A stretch of DNA of 64,000 nt from positions 166,081-230,080 of the forward strand of contig JAGHZQ010000034.1 of NCBI GenBank assembly GCA_017746715.1, given 5' to 3'. How positions within the stretch are numbered: the first letter of the stretch is position 1; every line of letters starts with the position of its first letter. The stretch comes from Cyanobacteria bacterium SBLK (GTDB lineage Bacteria > Cyanobacteriota > Cyanobacteriia > Cyanobacteriales > Spirulinaceae). Of the stretch, positions 1 through 9,208 are shown in pieces. The notes under the pieces were generated by a model, which saw only the letters and a list, made by a program, of their open reading frames with translations, searched no databases and had not been told where the DNA came from. The position numbers were made by a program, and so were the translations under genes.

Positions 1-531
1 CGGGACTGCTTCTGGAACTTCTTCTGGAACAAAGGGTTCTGGACGTTGCTGAGCTTGAGGAGGAATCGGTGGAATGGGAAAAACGGGCAATTTAGGAGTC
101 AATCGAGTTTCGCCACCTTGACTGGCCGCAGCTGTAGCGGTTAGGGTTGCCGTGGGAACTTGTACGGGGAGCGTGGCAAAGGGATTTTGCCGGCCTTGAT
201 TTTGCGCGAGGATTTTGATAGCCGTATCGCGGCTGGTGAGGGGGATTAGACCATCCGGTGCGGGTAATTCTGCATCTTCTCCGGCCACCACGGGGTCTTC
301 AAATCCGGGGTCGCCCGTTTCCGGGGCATTGGGATCTTGACCATCGGGCGTTCCTTCGGCTGAGGGATTGGCCGGAACTGTATTGGGTGCGACAGGAATC
401 GGAGCAGTACCGACACCTCCTGTATCCTGAGAACCCCCCCCCAAAAAAGGAAGTGAAGAGAGAGTTTCGCATCCCCCCAATCCGAAAGATAAAATTGCTA
501 AACCCATCAAGAACGATAATTTCCTCATCAT
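1..531 (-). CDS. Proline-rich lipoprotein, N-terminal 177 residues (partial)
   Basis: The gene starts at an ATG at 531 (a second ATG codon follows) and runs off the left edge, so only its N-terminal part is visible. The N-terminus has Arg-Lys, a hydrophobic stretch and a lipobox LGGC with Cys21, which points to lipoprotein export and lipidation. The rest is low in complexity and rich in Pro, Gly and acidic residues. It includes a segment NQGRQNPFA at about residues 106-114 and a PIPPIPP stretch. The GRQNPFA motif resembles the GRxPF motif of PilP-like pilus assembly lipoproteins, but that is only a suggestion. A tract of nine C at 434-442 stays in frame. It lies 130 bp downstream of the sigma factor gene on the same strand. 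The product is unknown. Confidence 0.7.
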   Translation of the reverse strand, partial: MMRKLSFLMGLAILSFGLGGCETLSSLPFLGGGSQDTGGVGTAPIPVAPNTVPANPSAEGTPDGQDPNAPETGDPGFEDPVVAGEDAELPAPDGLIPLTSRDTAIKILAQNQGRQNPFATLPVQVPTATLTATAAASQGGETRLTPKLPVFPIPPIPPQAQQRPEPFVPEEVPEAVP

Positions 532-661
532 TGATTCCCCGATTAATAGATCGCGATCCGAATCATTCAACAAATATCATCAATGCTTTAATTTTAGCCA
601 AAAACAAAAAGACTTCAATTCAGTTGTCAGAGATTGTTCTCGAGGGTGACGAATTGCGAAT

Positions 662-1444
662 CTATCCCTTCAACATTAACTGTTTCAAAGCGTTTAAGCC
701 TTTTTTGAGGCGACGGGACACAGTAACGACGCTAACTCCTAATAACTCTGCTGCTTCTTTATGGGTGAGATCGTGGAGAAACACGAATTCAAGGGCTTCT
801 CGCGTTTTGGTTTCGAGTTGGACGAGAGCCTGTTGCAGGCGAATTCTATCTTCTTCTGCCAGTTGGAAACTGTGATATTTGCGATCCGGGACGAGTTCTC
901 CCAAACTGGTGCATCCCTCTCCTTCTCTGCCGATGGGAAGATCTAAACTCAAAGGTTCTCGATTTTGGTGGGCGAGCTTGATTTCTTGCCATTCTTCTAA
1001 GGAAATTTTTAGAGCGGCTGCCAATTCTCGATCGCTCGGCTGGCGATTGAGTTGCGATCGCAGTTTGCGGGTGGCGCTAATGGATTGCTGACGCAATTCC
1101 AACCAACGTCTGGGAATGCGAACGCAAGCCCCCTTATCTCTCAGATAATGCTGAATTTCGCCGCGAATGTAAGGCAGGGCAAAAGAGCTAAAGGCGTGAC
1201 CGCGATCCAAGTTAAACCGTTCGATGGCGCGAATCAAACCCAAACACCCCACTTGCAGGAGGTCTTCATAGCTTTCATTGCAGCGCTCGGCCCAGTGATG
1301 CGCCTCTTTACGGACGAGACCCAAATTGAGTTGGACGAGTTGATTGCGAATTTGCTTGCGCGCTATTGAAGATTGCTGCCGCTCGTAGTCGTGCAGTAAT
1401 TGCAAGCTCTGGCATTTGAGATTGTTGGAGAGGGAAGTTGGCAT
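662..1444 (-). CDS. sigF: Group 3 RNA polymerase sigma factor, SigF-like
   Basis: Sigma-70 family factor that directs RNA polymerase to a promoter subset. Region 2 lies at about residues 35-95 (SYEDLLQVGCLGLIRAIERF, then an FSSFALPYIRGEI segment). Region 3 is central and region 4 is a C-terminal helix-turn-helix with THKEAAELLGVSVVTVSRR. Region 1 is absent, as expected for group 3. I take the ATG at 1444 (260 aa, normal for SigF/SigB-type factors) with GGGTGA upstream; the frame is open to 1495, which would add 17 residues of unlikely character. In Synechocystis SigF is needed for type IV pilus formation. The assignment to SigF rather than another group 3 factor is by resemblance. No anti-sigma gene is adjacent. 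Confidence 0.85.
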   Translation of the reverse strand: MPTSLSNNLKCQSLQLLHDYERQQSSIARKQIRNQLVQLNLGLVRKEAHHWAERCNESYEDLLQVGCLGLIRAIERFNLDRGHAFSSFALPYIRGEIQHYLRDKGACVRIPRRWLELRQQSISATRKLRSQLNRQPSDRELAAALKISLEEWQEIKLAHQNREPLSLDLPIGREGEGCTSLGELVPDRKYHSFQLAEEDRIRLQQALVQLETKTREALEFVFLHDLTHKEAAELLGVSVVTVSRRLKKGLNALKQLMLKG

Positions 1445-1585
1445 AATAGCGTCACCCGGGGAATGCGAATCAAAGATTGAGAAACTCAAACTCAAAACTA
1501 TTTTTGCAGTTTCTCAAGTTTATTCTCTCAATACAATTTATGACAACTTTTCTGACTGCTTGCAAGGGAAAAATCCACAAAAATT

Positions 1586-1636
1586 TAGGGTTTGGGACTG
1601 TTGCGGCGATCGCGAACGAGTCCCAAACTCCCTATT
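1586..1636 (-). terminator. Hairpin terminator after psbO
   Basis: Inverted repeat with arms TTTGGGACT (1591-1599) and AGTCCCAAA (1619-1627), extended by imperfect AGGG/CCCT pairing. On the minus strand it is followed by CCTAAATTTTT, so it suits intrinsic termination of psbO, which ends at 1650. The stem is symmetrical enough to act on the other strand too, but the gene there (sigF) reads away from it. Confidence 0.6.
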
Positions 1637-1649
1637 TTAAACTTCTAAC

Positions 1650-2492
1650 TTACTCGAAAGAGGGTTGCACGCGAGCGTAGAAAATCCCTTGAACCTTGAC
1701 TTCTTCGGGATCGTCAGCCCCCAAGTCCGTATCCGAGGGTTGATAGCTGATAAAGTTGCCGGCAATTTCTCCAGTACGTCCGTCAACTTTGGTCACCTGT
1801 AGAGCCATTTCTCCGACTCCCGTTTGATAGCGCTTGACATTGGCGCGCTCGAATTCTTTCGCATCGGCACCCGCCGGAATGGCAACGGCATTATCGTAAC
1901 CGCTTGCAACCCCGCGGCCTTTCGGATCGAGGAAAACCGAGCCTCGGTAGGAAGGAACGAAATATTCTCCTTCTAAATTAACTGAAGTATTGAGGGCTTC
2001 GTATCCAGCCTCGCTCTTAGCGACGAGTTGCTTCATGGTAAACATGAAAGGAACTTGTTCGCCTCCCGGAAGTTGGACGGTGATGGGTTGGAAATCAATG
2101 CCATCTTCTTCGGTGAAAGTTAACACGCCTTCTTCGTCAACAACGAGGGTTCCCGATATTTGATCCAGGCTGGAAGTATAGCGCGTTAAGACCTTACCTT
2201 GAACGAATCGGGCTTTTTGGCGGCGATTGGCAGCTTCTTCTTCCACAAAATAAGTTTGGGGTTCTATGCACATCCCGGAAATTTTATAGGTTTGACCGGG
2301 TTCGAGGGGAATCGAGCCTCGTGCGGTTTCCTCTAGAGCAGGGCATAAATTAGCCAAGCCGGTGTTGAGGATTTCATCGTAGGTCAGTCGTCCCGATGTG
2401 GCATCGGCGGCACTGGGGGGTTCGCTGCAAGCTGTGAGAAAGCCCAAACAAAGGGCAAGAAAAGCAGCCATTAATGCTCGATAGTATTTCAT
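1650..2492 (-). CDS. psbO: Photosystem II manganese-stabilizing protein PsbO
   Basis: Extrinsic 33-kDa subunit that stabilises the Mn4CaO5 cluster of photosystem II on the lumenal side of the thylakoid. The 280-aa length is typical. An N-terminal export signal (about residues 1-29, ending in an LTACSEPPSAADA segment) is followed by the family start LTYDEILNTGLANLCP. Cys50 and Cys75 (GMCIEP) are the conserved disulphide pair. The beta-barrel segments include GGEQVPFMFTMKQLVA and YRGSVFLDPKGRG, and the C-terminus is GIFYARVQPSFE. The Cys at the signal junction could also be read as a lipobox, as in some other cyanobacterial PsbO precursors. It stands alone, with a long upstream spacer shared with the divergent small gene at 2774 and a terminator after it. 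Confidence 0.97.
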   Translation of the reverse strand: MKYYRALMAAFLALCLGFLTACSEPPSAADATSGRLTYDEILNTGLANLCPALEETARGSIPLEPGQTYKISGMCIEPQTYFVEEEAANRRQKARFVQGKVLTRYTSSLDQISGTLVVDEEGVLTFTEEDGIDFQPITVQLPGGEQVPFMFTMKQLVAKSEAGYEALNTSVNLEGEYFVPSYRGSVFLDPKGRGVASGYDNAVAIPAGADAKEFERANVKRYQTGVGEMALQVTKVDGRTGEIAGNFISYQPSDTDLGADDPEEVKVQGIFYARVQPSFE

Positions 2493-2773
2493 CTTTTTTG
2501 TTAATCTCGAACGAAGAAAAGGTTTGGGGAATAATGGGAAAAGAAGACGCGATCGCGCCCGATTCCCCCGCTACTCCAAAAAGGAAACCCGAAAAGGAAG
2601 CTCGACAGGGTTAACTTCCCGTTCGAGCAAGGGTTCTTAAATTTCAAATTGCTTATTGAGCTACTGATACAGAATTGTACACGGGTGCGCCGTTTTTCCC
2701 TAGTGCAGGGGATATCCCCTTGGAATTCGAGACGTTTTCGCGCAATCTAGAAGGGAACGCGAATGGGAAATCT

Positions 2774-3091
2774 ATGAACGAATCAGAGAATTTAGAATCG
2801 TCGCCTCTCGAGGCTCGATTGACAGAAATGCAAGAGACGATCGCCTCTTTAGCGCAAAACTATCGCGGCGACGATCGCGCTTTACTCTCGATTTTGCGAT
2901 CGCTCGAAGCTATCCATCGCCAGATTCGCGAGGAGTTATTTTTGCCAGCTCTACCCGATAATCGGCGCGAGTTGTCTCGGTTATTGCGGGATCTTGAAGA
3001 AATGGGGGGCTGGCCTTATATCGAACGAATGCGATTGCGGGCATTTTTAAAGCATTTAGAGGAAAATTCCCCGCAAAACGCGCCAATGTAA
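2774..3091 (+). CDS. Hypothetical helical protein (105 aa)
   Basis: I do not recognise this protein. The frame is open from a TTG at 2675, but the ATG at 2774 preceded by GGGAAA is the more credible start. The 105 residues are charged and look fully helical: an acidic N-terminus, an LEARLTEMQETIASLAQNY heptad-like segment, then arginine- and leucine-rich helices (RRELSRLLRDLEEMGG). There is no signal peptide or membrane segment. It sits 62 bp upstream of crtP on the same strand and could be cotranscribed with it. Codon use matches the neighbours. Confidence 0.6.
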   Translation: MNESENLESSPLEARLTEMQETIASLAQNYRGDDRALLSILRSLEAIHRQIREELFLPALPDNRRELSRLLRDLEEMGGWPYIERMRLRAFLKHLEENSPQNAPM

Positions 3092-3141
3092 CAATTGGCA
3101 ACGTAGAATGGCATAATGAGAAAAATGTAAACAAATTTTAA

Positions 3142-4563
<1,422 letters not shown>

Positions 4564-4725
4564 GGGTTTGTTTTTGTCAAGATTGTTTGTTAATCGTTGA
4601 ACCTGCTTTCATTGGAAATTTTAATTTCCCTCAGTCCCCGTTGAATGGGACAATCCTAATGGCCGATTGCCTTCGGTCAAAACAAATCTTGGCACCCTCT
4701 CCCTCGGAAACCTTTCACCGGATGA

Positions 4726-5658
4726 ATGCTGCAACTGCCTAAACCCGAACAAAAACCGCAACTCTCTCTCGCATCCCTTGCAGAGGCTTACGAATACTGT
4801 CGCCAAGTGACGGCGACTTATTCCAAAACGTTTTATCTCGGTACTTTATTGATGCCGATGCCAAAACGTCGAGCAATTTGGGCAATTTATGAATGGTGTC
4901 GGCGCACCGATGAATTGGTGGACGGACCGAAGGCGCGATTTACTACGCCCGAAACTCTCGATCGCTGGGAAAGCAATTTAGAATCGGTCTTCGCCGGAAA
5001 TCCGGTGGAGATGCCCGATGTGGCGTTGGTGGATGCGATCCAACGCTTTCCCATGGACATTCAGCCTTTTCGCGATATGATTGCCGGACAGCGCATGGAT
5101 TTATATCGCTGCCGTTACGAGACTTTTCGGGAATTGGAGCTTTATTGCTATCGGGTAGCGGGGACGGTAGGACTGATGACGAGTCCGGTGTTGGGTTTTG
5201 CCAGCGATCGCGGTTTGGTACCCTGGCAAAAAAACGACCGGGGAGAGGCCACGGAGGAAGCGATCGCTTTAGGGATTGCCAATCAACTCACGAATATTTT
5301 GCGAGATGTGGGGGAGGATGCGGAGCGAGGACGCATTTATTTACCGTTGGAAGATTTGGCGTTATTCGATTATACGGAAGAGGATTTATTTAAGGGAGTG
5401 GTGGACGATCGCTGGCGGGAGTTGATGCGTTTTGAAATTCAGCGCGCTCGCAAGTTTTATCGATCTGCCGAGCGGGGAATTAGCGCCCTGACGCGAGATG
5501 CGCGGTGGCCGGTGTGGTCGGCGCTGATGCTCTATCAGGGGATTTTAGATGCGATCGAGCGCAATGATTACGATGTTTTCTCTCAGCGTGCTTTTGTGCC
5601 GAAATGGCGGAAGATGGGGTGTTTGCCCATCGCTTGGTTGCGAGCGCAGGCGCTTTAA
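4726..5658 (+). CDS. crtB: Phytoene synthase
   Basis: Condenses two geranylgeranyl diphosphate molecules to 15-cis-phytoene, supplying the substrate of CrtP encoded just upstream. The two Asp-rich, Mg-diphosphate-binding motifs are present: DELVD at residues 62-66 and DVGEDAERG near residue 190. The trans-isoprenyl synthase signature YCYRVAGTVGLM is also present, as are the Lys-rich SKTFYLGT start and LTNILRDVGEDA. The 310-aa length is normal. The start is the first in-frame ATG at 4726. A tandem of AATTATCAAT-type short repeats follows the stop codon. Confidence 0.96.
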   Translation: MLQLPKPEQKPQLSLASLAEAYEYCRQVTATYSKTFYLGTLLMPMPKRRAIWAIYEWCRRTDELVDGPKARFTTPETLDRWESNLESVFAGNPVEMPDVALVDAIQRFPMDIQPFRDMIAGQRMDLYRCRYETFRELELYCYRVAGTVGLMTSPVLGFASDRGLVPWQKNDRGEATEEAIALGIANQLTNILRDVGEDAERGRIYLPLEDLALFDYTEEDLFKGVVDDRWRELMRFEIQRARKFYRSAERGISALTRDARWPVWSALMLYQGILDAIERNDYDVFSQRAFVPKWRKMGCLPIAWLRAQAL

Positions 5659-5765
5659 TCAATGAACAATTATCAATGAGCAATTATCAATTTTGGGGCG
5701 ATTTCAGTTGGTATGGGCAAGGCGATCGCGGCGATCGATTTGTCATTAGATTGTCCTCTTTATCG

Positions 5766-5938
5766 CGATCCGCTAGGGATTGAAAATCCCTGTCTCATAC
5801 GCAAAATCCATTGAAATGGATTGCGATACGGCTAAAGCCATGCTCCGCGATCGCGAGATTTTCTCTCAAATTGAGGAGTACAGTCCTCTTGAGAGGACTT
5901 TTTGTATGAGACGGGGAATTTGATTCCCCGGCGGATCG
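5766..5938. mobile_element. MITE-like element with long hairpin-containing inverted repeats
   Basis: A 173-bp non-coding element in the crtB to 6014 spacer. The two ends are inverted repeats of about 40 bp. The left end has CGATCCGC (5766-5773), a GGGATT/AATCCC hairpin (5776-5790) and GTCTCATAC (5792-5800). The right end is its imperfect complement: GTATGAGAC (5904-5912), a GGGGAAT/ATTCCCC hairpin (5913-5929) and GCGGATCG (5931-5938). The interior holds further hairpins: ATCCATT/AATGGAT (5806-5821), GGCTAAAGCC (5830-5839), CGCGATCGCG (5846-5855) and a nested stem with a TACAG loop (about 5862-5897). No ORF is present. It could be a MITE, a structured RNA, or both. No target duplication is obvious. 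Confidence 0.55.
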
Positions 5939-6013
5939 GAACTGAGAGAGTTATTATCATTACGAAAATCACTTTTGAACGTCCATGAATTCTTAGAAAC
6001 TTAGCTCTACCGT

Positions 6014-6448
6014 TTAACGAATTTGCGATCGGTTTTCATCGAGGGAGGTTTGGCGATTTTGCCAGATTTCGTAGAGTTTGAGTCCGACTTCGATGGGAAT
6101 TCCGGCGAGGGGAAAGATGAGTTTGACGGTTTCGATACCTCCTGCAAAGGCAACATCGAGCCATTGCATGAGAGTGCGATCGCTATCTTCTTGTTGCAGG
6201 GCAGTTATTTCGGCTTCGACGATTTCGGGGGAGAGGGTTTCTTCGCTCTGGTTTTGTTGCAAGTCTTGGAGGAGTTTTTTGATTTGCTTGAGGGCTTCGG
6301 TGACTTCTGAGGATGGGTCGATCTTGTCGCCTTCAATGTGGTCGCCTTCAACATTGCCAATAATTTTGGCATTTCCGTCTCCCGTGTTTTTAATAATATT
6401 GACGCTTTCGACATTCCCACTAAACTCAAATTCGGAAGATTCGGCCAT
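6014..6448 (-). CDS. Small acidic protein with GN-type repeats and C-terminal hydrophobic segment
   Basis: I do not recognise a named family. From the ATG at 6448, which has a good AGGAG site 8 bases upstream, the 144-aa product starts MAESSEFEFSGNVESVN. It then has short G-N-x-x-G/D repeats (NTGDGNAKIIGNVEGDHIEG) that suggest a small beta-solenoid. A Lys/Gln-rich helix follows (LKQIKKLLQDLQQNQ), and a C-terminal hydrophobic stretch around GIETVKLIFPLAGIPIEVG. The frame stays open upstream to a TTG at 6634 and the extra 62 residues read plausibly, so a longer protein cannot be excluded. It lies on the same strand as XisI/XisH, 268 bp downstream of xisI. Similar modular proteins occur near conflict or effector genes in cyanobacteria, but function here is unknown. 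Confidence 0.6.
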   Translation of the reverse strand: MAESSEFEFSGNVESVNIIKNTGDGNAKIIGNVEGDHIEGDKIDPSSEVTEALKQIKKLLQDLQQNQSEETLSPEIVEAEITALQQEDSDRTLMQWLDVAFAGGIETVKLIFPLAGIPIEVGLKLYEIWQNRQTSLDENRSQIR

Positions 6449-6716
6449 CACTCTATCTCCTCTAGCGCTATTGATAATCTTAACTTCTTTGGCTTGAATT
6501 TGATATTTGGTGTCAGAGGGCGATCGGGTTTGGTCTTCGGGGAGAGTGAGTTGGGTCAGTTCATAGTTGTAAAACTGGCAGCGATTTTGGATTCCTGATA
6601 TTGCTCGATATATTTCAAGATGGTTCGCATTCAACTGTTTTTCCCAGAGTTGTTGGAGAGATTAAAGTAACTCTCAAACCCTTCAATTCTAACCAATGCA
6701 GCAGGGCGATCGGCGA

Positions 6717-7049
6717 CTAAGCGATCGCAAACTCCGTTAATTTTCGATCTTCGGGATGATAAAAAGCGAGAACGATATCTTCTTTGGGAACGCCGCGATC
6801 GAGTAAATCTTGAGTAATTCCCTCCTCCGTTTCATCTCGTTCCAACCAAAATTTTCCCTCAACAACGCGCAGGTGCAAAATGGTACTGTGAACCCGGCGA
6901 TCGCTATTCCAGCCAAAACTAATCAACAAATAACTATCCCCATCAGCGATCGCACTCAACTCAATCTCTCCTAGACTGGGCCGATAACGAGCATAATCGT
7001 TAACGATTTCTCGTGCAATCTCGCGATATCGTTCTAATTGACGATCCAT
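6717..7049 (-). CDS. xisI: XisI-like protein
   Basis: The 110-aa product matches the XisI family in length and in its start MDRQLERYREIAREIVNDYA. It also has the central LISFGWNSDRRVHSTILHL and the C-terminal LLDRGVPKEDIVLAFYHPE. XisI was first described as one of the accessory proteins needed with XisF and XisH for excision of the Anabaena fdxN element. XisH/XisI pairs are common in filamentous cyanobacteria far from that element. The gene overlaps the 3' end of xisH by 16 bases, so the two are translationally coupled. No XisF-type recombinase is visible here, so a role in developmental excision is not supported by context. Confidence 0.9.
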   Translation of the reverse strand: MDRQLERYREIAREIVNDYARYRPSLGEIELSAIADGDSYLLISFGWNSDRRVHSTILHLRVVEGKFWLERDETEEGITQDLLDRGVPKEDIVLAFYHPEDRKLTEFAIA

Positions 7050-7453
7050 TTGACAATCTCCTCCTGTTCTGGATTAAAAACAAAGAAAGAAATCTGGCAT
7101 TCTTTCACAAAAACTTGAATTGACGGACGTTGAAAGAAATTGTTATAAATACGTTCTGGAATTGCGAGAAAAAGAGAGCGCTCCGGTTCTTGTTTAGCAA
7201 TAAATGTTAAGTATAAATAATATTGTCCGACGGCACGCTCTAATTCTGTAACGGGTGAAGGAGTGCGAAAAACCTTAATCTCAACGGCAATTTTTTTCTC
7301 GGATTTTTGAGCGGCAATAACTTTTTCAGCACCTAGATCGGCATAAACGGTTAAATCTTCAAATTCGATTGTCAATGGATCGTCAGTTATTATCCAACCA
7401 TCCTTGACCAGAGCAACTCTAACAACATTATGGTAAAGATCGAGTCGGGGCAT
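7034..7453 (-). CDS. xisH: XisH-like protein with PD-(D/E)XK nuclease fold
   Basis: The 139-aa product has the XisH start MPRLDLYHNVVRVALVKDGW and ITDDPL. The putative active site of the restriction-endonuclease-like fold is visible: Asp in YADLGAEKV, then the E-x-K motif in AVEIKVF, then the conserved SPVTELERAVGQYYLY helix. Family knowledge links XisH to fdxN-element excision with XisI and XisF, and its fold suggests a nuclease. It is followed by xisI with a 16-base overlap. The pair may work as a two-gene unit unrelated to excision, since no recombinase or element border is seen. Confidence 0.9.
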   Translation of the reverse strand: MPRLDLYHNVVRVALVKDGWIITDDPLTIEFEDLTVYADLGAEKVIAAQKSEKKIAVEIKVFRTPSPVTELERAVGQYYLYLTFIAKQEPERSLFLAIPERIYNNFFQRPSIQVFVKECQISFFVFNPEQEEIVKWIVN

Positions 7454-7482
7454 ATAAGAATTAGATTGGAAGCAACTAATCT

Positions 7483-7704
7483 CTAGTATAACTCCATTTG
7501 ACGATAATATTCTTCCATTTCGGCATCAACTTCTTGGTGATAGGCTTGAATATCTGCCGTAAATTCTTCAAACTCGCGATCGCTATTAAAAAACTTACCC
7601 GCAAATTTCATCCAAGGATGTTCGGGTTGGGACGAGGAAACTTCATCAAAAACTACAATCTCTTTCGGTAACTCGTGGAACTGGCAGGATGCCAGTTTTA
7701 TCGA
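7483..7704 (-). pseudogene. Start-less ORF remnant (about 73 residues)
   Basis: An open frame with convincing protein-like sequence (ELPKEIVVFDEVSSSQ, PWMKFAGKFFNSDREFEEF, ADIQAYHQEVDAEMEEYYRQ) ends at a TAG at 7483. It has no ATG or GTG before an internal Met near its middle. It begins immediately after, and in the same frame as, the TAA of the DUF2079 gene at 7705. The acidic, Tyr/Glu-rich C-terminus resembles small antitoxin-type proteins of cyanobacteria, but I cannot name the family. A CTGGCA/TGCCAG hairpin lies in its upstream part (7681-7695). Most likely it is the C-terminal remnant of a lost gene. A short peptide starting at the internal ATG is the alternative. Confidence 0.4.
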
Positions 7705-9120
7705 TTAATTACGTTGATAAAGAAAGACTTCATTTCGGCGATAAATGCGATCGAATCGAGTATTATTTTCCAAAGCATCAATTAATCGAGTCACGGTTTC
7801 TCGAGAACTGGCAAAACCGGGATGATGGCGATCGAGTAGAATATATTTAAAATTTTCTAACTCCTCAAGTTCGGTTTCAGGCCTGGGAACTTTGATAACT
7901 TGACGATGGGTTAAATAAGGAATGAGTTGGGAAGGTGCCATAACTGGTTCTCGGGTTTGAATCAACGCGATCGCTTCTCGGTTTGCCTGCCAAGTATCGA
8001 GAGAATCCAAATAAATTGTGCCAAAAAAGTAGTATTTCCCTAATACTAAAAATCCTAAAAGACTCCAAGCCAAAATAACTTTTCGACTGCGAATCCATGT
8101 TTTTCCCGCACTTCTGGCGGCAACAAGTGCCAAAATCAAAAATGGAAAAATCGGTACGGCATAATGTTGTACGAGGGTGCGCTGTCCGAAATGATCCGAG
8201 AGAATATTTAACATTAATGCCGGCATTGCTGAAATTAACGGCGCCAAATAACGGGGAAACAATCCCCAAAAAACAGGCACGAAAAGTAAGGCTAAATATT
8301 CTAACGCGGACAAAGAAAAAACTCGCCCCCAAATGAGATCGGGTTTGAGAATAAGACTGAGGGCAATTTCTAAGACTGAATCTCCTAAATAAGCATAGCG
8401 AGAAATTGAATCTTGTTCCGTACCGAGAAATTGAGGAATGATCGCTTGAGTGGTGATGAAAAACCAACCCGTCCCCGAAAAGAGGGCGATCGCCCCATAA
8501 AAACGCCGTCTCTCGAAGAAAAACAACCAAAACCCCGTCGCAGCCACGGTAAGGGAAAGAACGGCTTTACAGCTTAAAATCAGGGCAATACAGCCGCAAA
8601 ACCAAACCTTCTGTTTCGCCCTCGCTGCTAAAACCGCCCCCAAAATCCCCGGAATGGCAATAACTTCAGGATGAAAACCGTAAATATTAACATTAAAAAT
8701 GAGGGGATAGAGTAAATATACACCCGCCATCATAATCCCATCGCGATCGCTCAAACCTGCCTGTAAAGAAACTCGCCAAGTCAACCAACACCCCCATCCG
8801 AGAGCGATCGCTTGGATGGCAAACAACCAATGCACGGTCGGATAAATCTTATAAAGTAAAGCAAAAGGATAGAAAATAATGGCCGCATGATCTGCCAAAA
8901 GGTGAAATTCTTGATAGCCCCAAAAAGAAACAACAGGAGGCAAACCTCGACTAATCAAATAAACATATTGATCGAACCATCCCAGATCGTAAGCATTGGA
9001 TTTAAATAAAGCGTGTCGGAGGGTTGCGAGGAGAAAAAATAAAATTGTACTGCCAACACTCATTAGTATCGGGTAACGGTTGGAAGTCGAAAGAAATGGC
9101 TTTTTTCCAAAGTAAGTCAT
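7705..9120 (-). CDS. DUF2079 family polytopic membrane protein
   Basis: A 471-aa integral membrane protein with about ten hydrophobic helices and a soluble C-terminal tail. The signature of DUF2079 is visible near the N-terminus: LRHALFKSNAYDLGWFDQY (about residues 35-53), followed by FHLLADHAAIIF and, further on, NIYGFHPEVIAIPGIL. The family is predicted to have a GT-C glycosyltransferase-like topology, and Asp/His residues in the first loop would be the candidate active site. Substrate is unknown. The start is the ATG at 9120. It stands on the minus strand between the nuclease-like gene at 9209 and the decayed ORF at 7483, with no obvious polysaccharide partner nearby. Confidence 0.88.
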   Translation of the reverse strand: MTYFGKKPFLSTSNRYPILMSVGSTILFFLLATLRHALFKSNAYDLGWFDQYVYLISRGLPPVVSFWGYQEFHLLADHAAIIFYPFALLYKIYPTVHWLFAIQAIALGWGCWLTWRVSLQAGLSDRDGIMMAGVYLLYPLIFNVNIYGFHPEVIAIPGILGAVLAARAKQKVWFCGCIALILSCKAVLSLTVAATGFWLFFFERRRFYGAIALFSGTGWFFITTQAIIPQFLGTEQDSISRYAYLGDSVLEIALSLILKPDLIWGRVFSLSALEYLALLFVPVFWGLFPRYLAPLISAMPALMLNILSDHFGQRTLVQHYAVPIFPFLILALVAARSAGKTWIRSRKVILAWSLLGFLVLGKYYFFGTIYLDSLDTWQANREAIALIQTREPVMAPSQLIPYLTHRQVIKVPRPETELEELENFKYILLDRHHPGFASSRETVTRLIDALENNTRFDRIYRRNEVFLYQRN

Positions 9121-9208
9121 ATTCAGCGCGTCGATCGGGTTCGTTTGTTGGGAAAGCGGGCAATCTCTAACCCGAAAAAACAGTATTATATCTTAAACAA
9201 TGAAGGTT

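Noticed and set aside
258..875. Long plus-strand frame of 205 codons at the left edge
   Set aside because: It is antisense to the lipoprotein gene and the sigma factor gene, and its product is Arg/Pro/Ser-rich without family features.
5660..5700. AATTATCAAT tandem after crtB, as a possible start of a CRISPR or iteron array
   Set aside because: Only two short AT-rich units with no regular spacers; no CRISPR-like repeat occurs anywhere in the window.
6717..7453. XisH/XisI taken as proof of an fdxN-type excision element
   Set aside because: No site-specific recombinase gene, direct-repeat border or nif gene is seen, and such pairs are common away from that element.
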